From Hymenobacter edaphi (lineage in GTDB: Bacteria; Bacteroidota; Bacteroidia; Cytophagales; Hymenobacteraceae): a DNA stretch of 64,000 nt. Under the pieces are notes generated by a model. It ran no database searches, was not told where the DNA came from, and saw only the letters and a program-made list of their open reading frames with translations. Positions 52,431-62,206 of this stretch are shown here, piece by piece. Each line of letters opens with the position of its first letter. Positions within the stretch are counted from its first letter, which is position 1. The stretch lies in NCBI RefSeq assembly GCF_003258365.1, contig NZ_QHKM01000006.1, forward strand, positions 1 through 64,000, given 5' to 3'. A program made the position numbers and the translations under genes.

Positions 52431-53570
52431 ATGAACTTTCAGCTCACCGAAGAACAACTCGCCGTGCAAGCCGCGGCCCGCGATTTTGCCCAGAACGAAC
52501 TGTGGGCCGGCGTCATCGAGCGCGACGAGCACCAGAAATTCCCCGCCGAGCAGGTGAAGAAAATGGGCGAGCTGGGCTTCCTGGGCATGATGGTGAGCCC
52601 CGAGTACGGCGGCGGCGGCATGGACACCGTCTCCTACGTGCTGGCCATGGAAGAAATCAGCAAGGTGGATGCCTCCTGCTCGGTTATCATGTCGGTGAAT
52701 AACTCGCTGGTGTGCTGGGGCCTGGAGAAATACGGCTCCGAGGAGCAGAAGCAAAAATACCTGACCAAGCTGGCCACCGGCGAAATCATCGGCGCCTTTG
52801 CCCTGTCGGAGCCCGAAGCCGGCTCGGACGCCACCTCGCAGAGCACCACGGCCGAGGACAAGGGCGACTATTACCTGCTGAACGGCACCAAGAACTGGAT
52901 TACCAACGGCTCCACGGCTTCGGTATATCTGGTTATTGCCCAGACCAACCCCGAGCTGAAGCACCGCGGCATCAACGTGCTGATCGTGGAGAAGGACATG
53001 CCCGGCTTCGTTATCGGCCCGAAAGAGAACAAGCTCGGTATCCGCGGCTCCGACACCCACTCGCTGATGTTCACCGACGTGAAGGTGCCCAAGGAAAACC
53101 GCATCGGCGCCGACGGCTTCGGCTTCAAGTTCGCCATGCAGGTGCTGGCCGGCGGCCGCATCGGCATTGCAGCGCAGGCCCTGGGCATTGCCTCCGGCGC
53201 CTACGAGCTGTCGGTGAAGTACTCCAAGGACCGCAAGGCTTTTGGCGTACCGATTGCGCAGCACCAAGCCATTCAGTTCAAGCTGGCCGATATGGCCACC
53301 AACATCGACGCGGCCCGTCTGCTATGCCTGCAGGCCGCCCACGACAAGGACGCGGGCCTGGATTACGCCAAATCCGGGGCTATGGCCAAGCTCTTCGCTT
53401 CGAAGACGGCCATGGATACCGCGGTGGAAGCGGTGCAGGTGCACGGCGGCTACGGCTTCGTGAAGGAGTTCCACGTGGAGCGCATGATGCGCGACGCCAA
53501 AATCACCCAGATTTACGAGGGAACCTCTGAGATTCAGAAAATTGTAATCTCGCGGGAAATTCTGAAGTAA
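52431..53570 (+). CDS. Acyl-CoA dehydrogenase
   Basis: A 379-residue flavoenzyme of fatty-acid or amino-acid beta-oxidation. Landmarks: the region FALSEPEAGSDATSQSTTAE binding FAD and substrate, GTKNWITNGSTASVYLVIAQ, LGIRGSDTHSLMFTDVKVPK, and QVHGGYGFVKEFHVERMMRD, followed by ITQIYEGTSEIQKIVISREI. In the last region the catalytic Glu of short/medium-chain enzymes occurs in YEGTSEIQ. Chain-length preference cannot be inferred. A strong terminator closes it. Confidence 0.93.
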   Translation: MNFQLTEEQLAVQAAARDFAQNELWAGVIERDEHQKFPAEQVKKMGELGFLGMMVSPEYGGGGMDTVSYVLAMEEISKVDASCSVIMSVNNSLVCWGLEKYGSEEQKQKYLTKLATGEIIGAFALSEPEAGSDATSQSTTAEDKGDYYLLNGTKNWITNGSTASVYLVIAQTNPELKHRGINVLIVEKDMPGFVIGPKENKLGIRGSDTHSLMFTDVKVPKENRIGADGFGFKFAMQVLAGGRIGIAAQALGIASGAYELSVKYSKDRKAFGVPIAQHQAIQFKLADMATNIDAARLLCLQAAHDKDAGLDYAKSGAMAKLFASKTAMDTAVEAVQVHGGYGFVKEFHVERMMRDAKITQIYEGTSEIQKIVISREILK

Positions 53571-53602
53571 ACGGAATTGCCTTAAAGTCAGAAAGCTTGC
53601 AC

Positions 53603-53640
53603 AAAACCCAGCCAAAAAAATGGCTGGGTTTTCGTTTTTG
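53603..53640 (+). terminator. Rho-independent terminator after the acyl-CoA dehydrogenase
   Basis: AAAACCCAGCCA (53603-53614) pairs with TGGCTGGGTTTT (53621-53632) across an A6 loop, followed by CGTTTTTG. Confidence 0.9.
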
Positions 53641-53727
53641 TGAATTTTTATATCTTAATTTGCATTGTCTAGACGGCGGATGTGGGATAGTCCGCTGATA
53701 GTCAGCCACCCAACACAGTACCGGAAT

Positions 53728-54651
53728 ATGGAGGATTACAATAAAGTGATAGAATCCCTGGGGGTTCGTTACATCAAGGCCAAAAATCTGGTGTTGCAAC
53801 AGCCGTTTACGGTGCGCAACTACTATGATGTTGGTAATAACCTGATTCTGCTGCACAAGGGCCGTATTTCCTTTGGTGAAGAGGATCTGGTGATTGAGGA
53901 AGGGGACATGCTGTTCATCCCGGGCGGCCGCGCCACCCGCGTGAGCTACGGCGAGACGGGCGGCAAGACCATCACCAACGACGACCTGATCAGCAACAAG
54001 GATAAGTTCTTCCATTCCAACGCCGACCTCGACCTGATTTCGGACGCCGACGAGAGCCACTCGTTCGTGTCCTTCGAGGCCAAGGTCTTCGACTCGGTGA
54101 ACTTCTTCGCTTCGCTGGACGTGCCTGCCTTCCTGATCAGCGGCAACTCCAAGCTGGCCAATCTGGTCATCAAGGTAGTGGAAGAGAGCCTGCAGGACCT
54201 GCCGGGCCGGGAGCGTCTGATTTCGATTTACACGGAGAATATCGTCGTGGAAATCATTCGCTACATCCTGAAGAACAAGATGTTCGTGGAGCAGCTGGCC
54301 ACGAACAGCACTTACTTCAAGGACCCGCGCCTCATCGACCTGTTCAACTACATCAAGGAGAATCTGGGCGGTGACCTGTCGAACAAAGTGCTGTCGGGCG
54401 TGGCCAACGTGTCGGAGGACTACGTGGGCCAGTACTTCAAGATGCTGACGGGCATCAACCCGCAGGACTACATCGAGTACCAGCGCATGGAGCGCGCCGT
54501 GTTCCTGCTGCGCACCACCAAGAAGAGCATCCGCGACATCGGCAAGGAAGTGGGCTACAAAGACACCGCGTACTTCTGCCGCCGTTTCAAGATGATGTTC
54601 GGTATTCCGGCCGGTAAGATGCGCCGCCGTGAGTCGGCCATGAACATCTAA
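53728..54651 (+). CDS. AraC-family transcriptional regulator
   Basis: I start at 53728 (MEDYNKVIESLGVRYIKAKN), where translation signals fit; the upstream 21 codons are poor. The 307-residue protein has an N-terminal cupin-like sensor (VGNNLILLHKGRISFGEEDL and EEGDMLFIPGGRATRV). The C-terminal AraC/XylS helix-turn-helix shows SGVANVSEDYVGQYFKMLTG and DIGKEVGYKDTAYFCRRFKM. The ligand is unknown. The stop codon's last base starts a repeat. A strong terminator follows at 54720-54758. Confidence 0.92.
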   Translation: MEDYNKVIESLGVRYIKAKNLVLQQPFTVRNYYDVGNNLILLHKGRISFGEEDLVIEEGDMLFIPGGRATRVSYGETGGKTITNDDLISNKDKFFHSNADLDLISDADESHSFVSFEAKVFDSVNFFASLDVPAFLISGNSKLANLVIKVVEESLQDLPGRERLISIYTENIVVEIIRYILKNKMFVEQLATNSTYFKDPRLIDLFNYIKENLGGDLSNKVLSGVANVSEDYVGQYFKMLTGINPQDYIEYQRMERAVFLLRTTKKSIRDIGKEVGYKDTAYFCRRFKMMFGIPAGKMRRRESAMNI

Positions 54652-54712
54652 CCACGAATTCAGACGGATTTTTCGGATCTGGCTACGCCTTCCTTCGGTT
54701 GTGGGCGATTCG
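54651..54712 (+). repeat. Partial copy of the ACCACGRATTC repeat
   Basis: ACCACGAATTCAGACGGATT begins on the last base of the AraC stop codon. It matches the left part of the element at 36909, then continues with CCTTCGGTTGTGGGCGATT, matching CCTTCGGTTGTGGCCGATT there. Confidence 0.75.
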
Positions 54713-54719
54713 GAACTGC

Positions 54720-54758
54720 GTGGTGCCACGGCTCAAGGCCGTGGCACCACTTTTTTTT
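54720..54758 (+). terminator. Rho-independent terminator for the AraC gene
   Basis: GTGGTGCCACGGC (54720-54732) pairs with GCCGTGGCACCAC (54738-54750) across TCAAG and is followed by eight T. Confidence 0.9.
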
Positions 54759-54790
54759 AGGCTTTCAGCAACGCTTGGGGTATTGACCCT

Positions 54791-54857
54791 ACAGCCTCGG
54801 AACGACGGTGGCGCCACGACTTCGTAAGTCGTGGCGCCACCGTCGTTCCGAGGCTGT
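54791..54857. repeat. Perfect 31-bp hairpin of unknown function
   Basis: 54791-54821 (ACAGCCTCGGAACGACGGTG and following bases) pairs with no mismatch to 54827-54857 across the 5-base loop TCGTA. Each arm contains GGCGCC. No T-tract follows. It is much longer than the neighbouring terminators. Confidence 0.9.
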
Positions 54858-54936
54858 GCAGGCGGCGGGGGCCGCGTTTGTTGTTCTGGAGGCTGCTCGG
54901 CGCGGCGCACTGAAGGCTGAGCCCAGCGCGTAGCAG

Positions 54937-55713
54937 CTAGTTCAGCGCGGCGTCGCTACGGACGGCGTTGAAGGCGCGCACGACGCGCGACACTTCGGGC
55001 AGGAAGTCCGGGTCGCGCTCGATCTGGTTGCCGACCACGATGACGTCGGCGCCGGCCGCGAGGGCCGTGTGGGCTTTTTCGGCGGTATTCAGGCCGCCGC
55101 CGACGATAATGGGCGAGTCTACGGCTTGGCGCACGGCTTTGATCATGGCCGCCGATACGGGCTGCTGGGCACCGCTGCCGCCGTCGAGATAAGTGAGGCG
55201 CAAGCCGAGCTGCTCACCGGCCAGGGCCGTGCAGGCCGCAATGGTGGGCTTGTCGTGGGGCAGGGGCATGGTGCCGCTCATGTAGCTGGCGGTAGTCTGC
55301 CGGCCCGAGTCGACGAGCATGTAGCCTGTGGGCAGGATTTCGAGCTGGCTGGCGCGCAGCAGCGGGGCCGCCACCACGTGCTGGCCAATGAGGAAATCCG
55401 GGTTACGGCCCGAAATCAGGCTCAGCAGCAGAATGGCATCGGCTTGCGCGTCGATGTGCAGGCTGTTGCTGGGGAAGAGCACCACCGGCACCTCGGAGTG
55501 CGCCTTGAGCAAACGCAACAGGGCAGCCTGGTGCTGTGACGTCACCAGGCTGCCCCCTACGAAAAAGTAATCAACGGCATGCGCCGCGCTCAGCGCCAGA
55601 ATGCGCCGCGTACCGGCCTCGTCGAGGTCGTCGGGGTCGAGCAGCACGGCCAGAGACTTCTGGCCCTGATGGCGGCGGTGGCACAGGTCATCGAGCAGGG
55701 GCGTCGGGCGCAT
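54937..55713 (-). CDS. Geranylgeranylglyceryl phosphate synthase-like (GGGPS/PcrB)
   Basis: A 258-residue TIM-barrel protein started at 55713 (MRPTPLLDDLCHRRHQGQKS). The family pattern KSLAVLLDPDDLD, then YFFVGGSLVTSQHQ and VPVVLFPSNSLHI (PSN motif), and finally DSPIIVGGGLNTAEKAHTAL with the phosphate-binding GGG is clear. Archaeal GGGPS makes the first ether lipid bond; bacterial relatives make heptaprenylglyceryl phosphate or related products, and the substrate here is not known. Its start overlaps the next minus-strand gene by 26 bases. Confidence 0.9.
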   Translation of the reverse strand: MRPTPLLDDLCHRRHQGQKSLAVLLDPDDLDEAGTRRILALSAAHAVDYFFVGGSLVTSQHQAALLRLLKAHSEVPVVLFPSNSLHIDAQADAILLLSLISGRNPDFLIGQHVVAAPLLRASQLEILPTGYMLVDSGRQTTASYMSGTMPLPHDKPTIAACTALAGEQLGLRLTYLDGGSGAQQPVSAAMIKAVRQAVDSPIIVGGGLNTAEKAHTALAAGADVIVVGNQIERDPDFLPEVSRVVRAFNAVRSDAALN

Positions 55714-56419
55714 GCGCGTCGTCGTGGTGGATGACAAAGTCGATATCCTTGGTTTCCGGCTCGGGGGCCGAAGCTGCAAGGTCCGAATTTTTGCTTACAT
55801 CCATCAAGTCGTTGAGCTTGCGCGTAACGAGGGCAATGAGAACCCCCGAAACCTGGCCGATAAGCATCTTGCCAGTATTGGAAGCGGCAAACAGCTGCAC
55901 AGCTTCCCACACCACCGAGCTACGCGGCTCGGCCTCGGGCTCCGGAGCGCGGTACGACGCGCGGCGGCCGGCGGCCGGTACCGGGGCCAGGCTCTGCGGA
56001 TTCGTGGCAGGCTGGGGCTCGAAAGCCGGGAACGGGTCGGAGTCGGCAGCCGGAGCGGTAGCGTGGTAGACGGCTGGGGCGAGGTGGGCGCGCGGGTGCT
56101 CATCGGTGCGGCCCGAGCCGAACTCGTAGTCCTCGGACTGGGCTACTAGGTGCGGACGGCGCTTGCCCTTGTTGCCTTTCACCTTGCGGCGCGGGCGGTA
56201 GTCTTCGTCCTCGTCGTCCTCGTCGCCGCGGCCGATGACCTTGCTGACGATCCAGAAGCCGCCCAGCAGGGCCGCGCCGATGGCCACGTACTTGCCAATG
56301 CGGGTGGTTTGGTCTTTGAGGTGGTCCACGTCGCCCAGCAGGGCGCGCTCGTATTCCAGCTTCTGGCGCTCCAGAAACTCCCGTTCGTCGTCGAACAGCG
56401 GGTTGTGTAGTTCGCTCAT
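55688..56419 (-). CDS. Membrane-associated protein of unknown function
   Basis: A 243-residue protein beginning MSELHNPLFDDEREFLERQK, with one hydrophobic segment near residues 44-60 (YVAIGAALLGGFWIVSKVIG). Then comes a charged linker rich in Asp, Glu, Arg and Pro. A second weakly hydrophobic helix is near residues 180-200 (MLIGQVSGVLIALVTRKLND). Not recognised. The gene overlaps GGGPS by 26 bases and follows the holin-like gene by 19 bases, so these three are one operon. Possibly a structural envelope or division-related protein. Confidence 0.65.
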   Translation of the reverse strand: MSELHNPLFDDEREFLERQKLEYERALLGDVDHLKDQTTRIGKYVAIGAALLGGFWIVSKVIGRGDEDDEDEDYRPRRKVKGNKGKRRPHLVAQSEDYEFGSGRTDEHPRAHLAPAVYHATAPAADSDPFPAFEPQPATNPQSLAPVPAAGRRASYRAPEPEAEPRSSVVWEAVQLFAASNTGKMLIGQVSGVLIALVTRKLNDLMDVSKNSDLAASAPEPETKDIDFVIHHDDAHAPDAPAR

Positions 56420-56438
56420 CGCGCTAAAAAGTGTGGGA

Positions 56439-56804
56439 CTATTGGCGCTTGTCCGATTTGTAGATGGTGTCGGTCAGGACTTTATCGGCCAAACCCTGGT
56501 AGAGCTTCTTGCCGACGCCCACCACAAAGATGATGAGCAGCAGCAAATAGAAGCCGGCCACGATGCCAAAGCCCCAGTACGGGCTGTCGAGGGCCGCGTT
56601 GAGGGCCAACCCGGCGAAGATGCTCAGGAACACCACGAACAGCAGGCCCAGGATGGCCAGGGTGGCGCCCTGCGCCACGCCAACGAAGATGGTTTTGACT
56701 TTTTCCTGCACTTCCAGGCGCACCAGATCGATGCGCGTGTCGATGTAGCCCATCAGGTTCTTCATCAACGAGTCGTTGCGGGGCGTAGGATCTTCAGTAG
56801 CCAT
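56439..56804 (-). CDS. Phage-holin-superfamily-like membrane protein
   Basis: A 121-residue protein starting at 56804 (MATEDPTPRNDSLMKNLMGY). An amphipathic segment (DTRIDLVRLEVQEKVKTIFV) precedes two transmembrane helices (ATLAILGLLFVVFLSIFAGLAL and IVAGFYLLLLIIFVVGVG) and a short basic tail. The pattern fits the Phage_holin_3_6 / YqjE group of chromosomal proteins, which are not lysis proteins. First gene in the operon with the unknown membrane protein and GGGPS. Confidence 0.75.
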   Translation of the reverse strand: MATEDPTPRNDSLMKNLMGYIDTRIDLVRLEVQEKVKTIFVGVAQGATLAILGLLFVVFLSIFAGLALNAALDSPYWGFGIVAGFYLLLLIIFVVGVGKKLYQGLADKVLTDTIYKSDKRQ

Positions 56805-56972
56805 GCAGCGGCGAAAAAAGGGGTTGGAACAAGGAATAAGGCGGGGAGCGGGACGGACCGCCGAACCCCGCGCAAAGAAGCGGTGTTTGGCGGGACGCAG
56901 GGTTTCTACGGAAAAGCACCGACCGCGTCTGAACTTCGCCGTACTTTTACCTTCACCCCCGTTGCTGCCAAC

Positions 56973-58115
56973 GTGAGCCAAACTCTTTACCAGGTGCTGG
57001 GCGTCGAGCCTACGGCCCCGCTGGCCGACATCAAGCAGGCCTACAAACAGCTGGCCCTGCGCTACCACCCCGACCGCCACGGCGGCAGCCGCCTCTACGA
57101 AGACCAGTTCAAGGCCGTGGCCGCTGCCTACCAGGTGCTGTCGGATGCCGGCCGCCGCGCCCACTACGACCACCAGCTGCGCCAGGCCCGGCTGCGGGCC
57201 GAGGAAGCCCGGCGGGCCCAGCAGTACCGCCCCCAGAGCCAGCACGTGTACGGCGTGCCCATGCCCCCGCCCGAGCCCCTGCGCACCCGCCCGCCGGCCT
57301 CCTCGGCCGAGCGGCACTACGTGCGCCACCCCAAGCAGGCGCGCTTCACCCGCCGCGACTGGCTGCTGGTTATCGGGGTGCTGGTGGGGCTGCTGCTGTT
57401 TGGGCTGGGCGCCAAGTGGGTGATGGACCGCGTGGCCGCCCGCAGCAACTACCAGGACGGCCTGCGCGCCTACACCCAGCAGCACTGGGGCGCGGCCCAC
57501 AGCTACTTCAGCGAGACGCTGGCCTTCAAGCCCGAGCACGTGGGCGCCCTGCGCCGCCGCGCCGAAATCGAGCAGCTGGTGTACCGCAACTACCCGCAGG
57601 CCAGCGCCGATTACGCCGCGGCCCTGCACTACACGCGCAACCACCGCGCTGCCGCCCAGCTGTACTACCGGCTCGGGCAGTGCGCGGCCGGGCAGAAGCG
57701 CACGCGCCTCGCCCTCGATCAGTTTTCCCGCGCCGTGGTGCTCGATTCGACCTTGAGCGCGGCGTGGCTGGCCCGGGGCGAGCTGCGCCTGTTCGAGCAG
57801 CGGCTGTTCGTGTCGGCGGCCAGCGACCTGAGCGTGGGCCTGCGCCTGCAGGCGGGCAAGCAGGCGCCTTCGGCCAAGTGGCTGACGTACCGCGGACTGG
57901 CCTACTTCAAGGCCGGCGACTACCCGGCCGCCTTGACCGACTACCAGCAGGTGCTGCTGCTGCGCCCCCGCAGCGGGCAGATTTATTTTCTGCTGGGCCG
58001 CGTGGCGCAGAAGCAGGGCCGCCGCGGGGCGGCCTGCGAGCTGTTTCGGCGCGGCTCCCAGCTGGGCTATTTCCCGGCTACCGACGCCCAGCGGCGCGGC
58101 CCCTGCGGCCGGTAG
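56973..58115 (+). CDS. J-domain protein with a membrane helix and TPR repeats
   Basis: A 380-residue protein starting at GTG 56973, because the J-domain begins right there (SQTLYQVLGVEPTAPLADIK) and HPD lies at residues 32-34 in YHPDRHGG. After a Pro-rich linker, a helix at about residues 130-147 (WLLVIGVLVGLLLFGLGA) spans the membrane. TPR-type repeats follow from about 155 to the end, for example YFSETLAFKPEHVGALRRRA and ALTDYQQVLLLRPRSGQIYF. The J-domain would recruit DnaK to the inner face while TPRs lie on the other side. A degenerate box TACTTTTA lies at 56942-56949. Confidence 0.85.
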   Translation: MSQTLYQVLGVEPTAPLADIKQAYKQLALRYHPDRHGGSRLYEDQFKAVAAAYQVLSDAGRRAHYDHQLRQARLRAEEARRAQQYRPQSQHVYGVPMPPPEPLRTRPPASSAERHYVRHPKQARFTRRDWLLVIGVLVGLLLFGLGAKWVMDRVAARSNYQDGLRAYTQQHWGAAHSYFSETLAFKPEHVGALRRRAEIEQLVYRNYPQASADYAAALHYTRNHRAAAQLYYRLGQCAAGQKRTRLALDQFSRAVVLDSTLSAAWLARGELRLFEQRLFVSAASDLSVGLRLQAGKQAPSAKWLTYRGLAYFKAGDYPAALTDYQQVLLLRPRSGQIYFLLGRVAQKQGRRGAACELFRRGSQLGYFPATDAQRRGPCGR

Positions 58116-58192
58116 CAGGCCGGTTTCCGCCAGGATAGTCGGCCGACGGGCCAAGGCACAAACAAAAGCCGGACGTCGCGGATTGCAGGACT

Positions 58193-59224
58193 ATGCAAAT
58201 CGGAATCGACAGCTTCGCCGCGGCGAGTGTGGTAGACAACGGCGTGGGCACCCTGCTGAACGGGGCCGACGCCATTCAGCAACTGCTGGAACGCATTGAG
58301 TACGCCGACCAGGTCGGCCTCGACGTGTTCGGCATCGGGGAGCATCACCGCCGCGAGTACCTCGACTCGGCCACGGCCGTCATTCTGGCCGCCGCGGCTG
58401 CCCGTACCCAGCGCATCCGCCTGACCAGTGCCGTCACGGTGCTTAGCGCCGCCGACCCGGTGCGGGTGTTTCAGCAGTTTGCTACCCTCGACCTGATTTC
58501 GCGGGGCCGGGCCGAGCTGGTGGTGGGCCGCGCCTCGTCGGTGGAGGCCTTCCCGCTGTTCGGCTACGACCTCGACGACTACGACGCGCTGTTTGCCGAG
58601 AAGCTGGAGCTGCTGCTGAACGTGCGCGACAACGAGCACGTGCGCTGGAGCGGCAAGTTCCGCCCGGCGCTGACGGGGCAGGGCGTGTACCCGCGGCCCC
58701 TGCAGCAGCCGCTGCCCATCTGGATTGGGGTGGGGGGCACGCCGCAGTCGTTTGCCCGGGCCGGCACGCTCGGCCTGCCGCTGATGGTGGCCATCATCGG
58801 CGGCGAAACGCACCGCTTCCGCCCGCTCGTCGACCTGTACCGCGAAGCCGGCCGCCGCGCTGGGCACGCCCCCGAGCAGCAGCAGGTGGGGCTGCACTCC
58901 CTGGGCTACGTGGCCGAAACCACCGAGCAGGCTCACGAGGAGTTCTTTCCCGGCTACGCCCGCACGTTTTCGGCCCGGGCCCGGGAGCGGGGCGGCGCCC
59001 CCATCACCCGGCCGCAGTTCGATGCGCAAGCCGGGCCGCTGGGCGCCTTGCTGGTGGGCAGCCCCGAGGAAGTAGCCGCCAAGATTCAGCGGCACAGCCA
59101 GGCGCTGGGCGGCATCTCGCGGGTGACGTTTCAGCAGGACGTGGCGGCCTTGTCGCACGAGCGGATCATGCACTCCATCGGGCTGATCGGCACGCGGGTG
59201 GCGCCCATCCTGCGCGGCGCCTGA
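58193..59224 (+). CDS. LLM-class flavin-dependent oxidoreductase
   Basis: A 343-residue luciferase-like monooxygenase (F420/FMN TIM barrel). The family stretches are FGIGEHHRREYLDSATAVIL, IRLTSAVTVLSAADPVRVFQ, RGRAELVVGRASSVEAFPLF and PIWIGVGGTPQSFARAGTLG. The C-terminal lobe ends IGTRVAPILRGA. Flavin would come from a reductase partner elsewhere; substrate unknown. It stands alone, 77 bases after the J-domain gene. Confidence 0.9.
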   Translation: MQIGIDSFAAASVVDNGVGTLLNGADAIQQLLERIEYADQVGLDVFGIGEHHRREYLDSATAVILAAAAARTQRIRLTSAVTVLSAADPVRVFQQFATLDLISRGRAELVVGRASSVEAFPLFGYDLDDYDALFAEKLELLLNVRDNEHVRWSGKFRPALTGQGVYPRPLQQPLPIWIGVGGTPQSFARAGTLGLPLMVAIIGGETHRFRPLVDLYREAGRRAGHAPEQQQVGLHSLGYVAETTEQAHEEFFPGYARTFSARARERGGAPITRPQFDAQAGPLGALLVGSPEEVAAKIQRHSQALGGISRVTFQQDVAALSHERIMHSIGLIGTRVAPILRGA

Positions 59225-59239
59225 CGAGCCGCAGCCCAC

Positions 59240-60254
<1,015 letters not shown>

Positions 60255-60277
<23 letters not shown>

Positions 60278-61487
60278 GGCTGAGGGGCGGCTGCACGGGC
60301 AGCCGTACGGTGAAAGTGGAGCCCACGTGCGGCTCGCTCAGGTAGCTGATGCGGCCGCCGAGGCGCTCCACGTAGCGCTTGACGAGGTAAAGACCCAGGC
60401 CCGTGCCCTGAATGTGCTCGGCGTTGCGGGCCCGGAAAAAATCGGTGAACAGCCGCGGCTGCTCCTCGTGCGGAATGCCCATGCCTTCGTCCTGCACGAT
60501 GAGCACCAGCTCGGCGGGAGTGACTTCCGAGGTCAGGCGGATTTCCTGGCCCTGGTCGGAGTACTTGCTGGCGTTGGAGAGCAGGTTGAGCAGGATATTC
60601 TTCAGAATCTGCGCGTCGGTGACCACCGCGCCGGACGCGCCCACGTGGGCGTAGCGCACGTGCTGGCCCAGGCGGGCGCCCTGCTGGGCTTCCTCGGCCA
60701 CGTCGGCCACGAAGGCGGGCAGCGGCACGGCCACTGGGTGGTAGGGCAACTTGGCCTGGTTCAGCCCGTCGAGCACCAGGAAGTCGCGCAGAATGCCGTC
60801 GAGGTTGGCCACGGCCGATTTGATGCGCAGCACGTGCTTGCGGCGCTTGGCCTCGTCGGCGCCGTCGTGGTAGCGCTCGATGAGGGCGGCGGAGGAGAGA
60901 ATCGTGCTCATGGGCGTGCGAAACTCGTGCGAGGCCATGGTCAGAAAGCGCGACTTCAGCTCGTTCAGCTCCCGCTCGCGCAGCAGGGTTTGCTGGGCCT
61001 GCGCCGCCTGGGCCTGCCCGCGCAGGGCGCTTTGCTCCAGCTCGTGCGTCTGGCGCTGCACCTGCCGCAGCAGCGCATCGCCGAGCTGGCCCTGGCGCAG
61101 CAGCTCGCGCGCCAGCCGCACCGCGCCGTGCAGCTGCGGCACCAGCGGCCCCAGCGCCAGCTCCCGGATGGGCAGGCCGTAGACCCGGCCGGCCGGGCTG
61201 CCCAGCGGCTCCAGGGCGTAGCCGGGCCGGTCGAGCAGCAGCACAAACGGCCCGCAGCTGCCCTGCCGCAGGGCCTCGCCCACAAACGCCAGCCCGCCCC
61301 GCGGCCCCCAGCGCTGGTCGATCAGGTACACGTCGTGGGCGGCGTAGCGGATGGCGTGCTGGGCGGCGGCGGGCGTGCTGGGGCAGTCCAGCGAGAACGG
61401 CGGGTGCGGGCCCAGCAGCAAGGGGCGCAGCCGCTCGTGGAACGCGGAGCCGGCATCGGCCAGCAAAATGCGGGTGGGGGTGCTCAT
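60255..61487 (-). CDS. Histidine kinase with a degenerate receiver-like N-domain
   Basis: A 410-residue soluble kinase. The first 130 residues look like a receiver (RILLADAGSAFHERLRPLLL and DVYLIDQRWGPRGGLAFVGE) but lack the conserved Lys and Thr, so it is probably a pseudo-receiver sensor. A coiled coil (ELEQSALRGQAQAAQAQQTL) leads to HisKA with SHEFRTPMSTILSS, and then HATPase with LLNLLSNASKYS, DEGMGIPHEE and GTGLGLYLVK. It lacks membrane helices. Its 3' end overlaps the receiver-Crp gene by 23 bases; the pair is clearly one two-component system. Confidence 0.9.
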
Positions 61488-61821
61488 GGTGCGGTGCAGT
61501 ACCGTCTGAGCCCGGCGGTTGGGAAAAGGCTAAACGCGCGTCGGCCGGCTGAAAGGGCGGATGGCGGGGCCGCCCCCCGCCGTCTTATCTGCTGATGACT
61601 GGCATAGCAAGATACTGTATCTCAACGGCTATTACGTACGCGGCACAGGAATAGCCACCCCGGCCGAAGCGGGCCGTCGTCATCCGATGCGCTGCGCAAC
61701 GTCATGGCGCGCCGGGGCGGCTCGGCCTAGCTTAGGCGTAGTCAGCCGTCCCCGCCCGCCGGGGCATACGCCGCCCCGTTTTGCCGCGCTGCTTTGTGCT
61801 TGCCCACTTTTTGTATCGATT
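61488..61821. other. 334-base intergenic region with a palindrome
   Basis: No convincing gene is present. At 61610-61622 AGATACTGTATCT is a perfect palindrome (6-1-6), and at 61560-61581 a GGCGGGGC ... GCCCCCCGCC repeat occurs. The palindrome is a possible operator for the adjacent kinase/regulator operon or the downstream small gene. A CTGCTTTGTGCTTGC stretch precedes the ATG at 61822. Confidence 0.5.
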
Positions 61822-62031
61822 ATGAACAACCTGTACTCCGCCTCTGCGCTGCTCACGGTGGGCAGCCTGGTATTCGACCGCTCCCGCCTCTGCGCCCCCA
61901 GCTCGGTGCTCACGCTGACGCCCAACAGCGTGGAGCTGCGCCTGCTCCGGCACTACCCCGGCGACAACGCCACCCGCCGCTGGTTTACCCGTGCGGCTTT
62001 CGACGCCCGCTTTTCGCTGCTGCCCGCGTAG
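61822..62031 (+). CDS. 69-residue protein of unknown function
   Basis: I place the start at ATG 61822 (MNNLYSASALLTVGSLVFDR). No signal peptide or domain is recognisable; the ending TRRWFTRAAFDARFSLLPA is basic and aromatic. It may be genuine, because the frame is clean and codon usage matches neighbours. It is the first of several tiny genes next to the two-component system. Not recognised. Confidence 0.45.
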   Translation: MNNLYSASALLTVGSLVFDRSRLCAPSSVLTLTPNSVELRLLRHYPGDNATRRWFTRAAFDARFSLLPA

Positions 62032-62206
62032 CCGCTCGGGCCGAGGATGACCACCGTCATCGGTTGTGGTGACGAGGGTCGTGGCGCTGCGCGGGGCAAT
62101 ACCCGATCTTACCAGCAACCCTTACTCCGGGCGGGCTTTCCTGGCCAGCACCGGCCCGCCAATCGGCTGCTTGGCCGCGCGGCGCCCCCTTTTCCACGAC
62201 CACCCC

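Noticed and set aside
56439-58154. A 571-residue minus-strand frame
   Set aside because: The last 121 residues are a real holin-like gene (56439-56804), but the rest is antisense to the J-domain gene.
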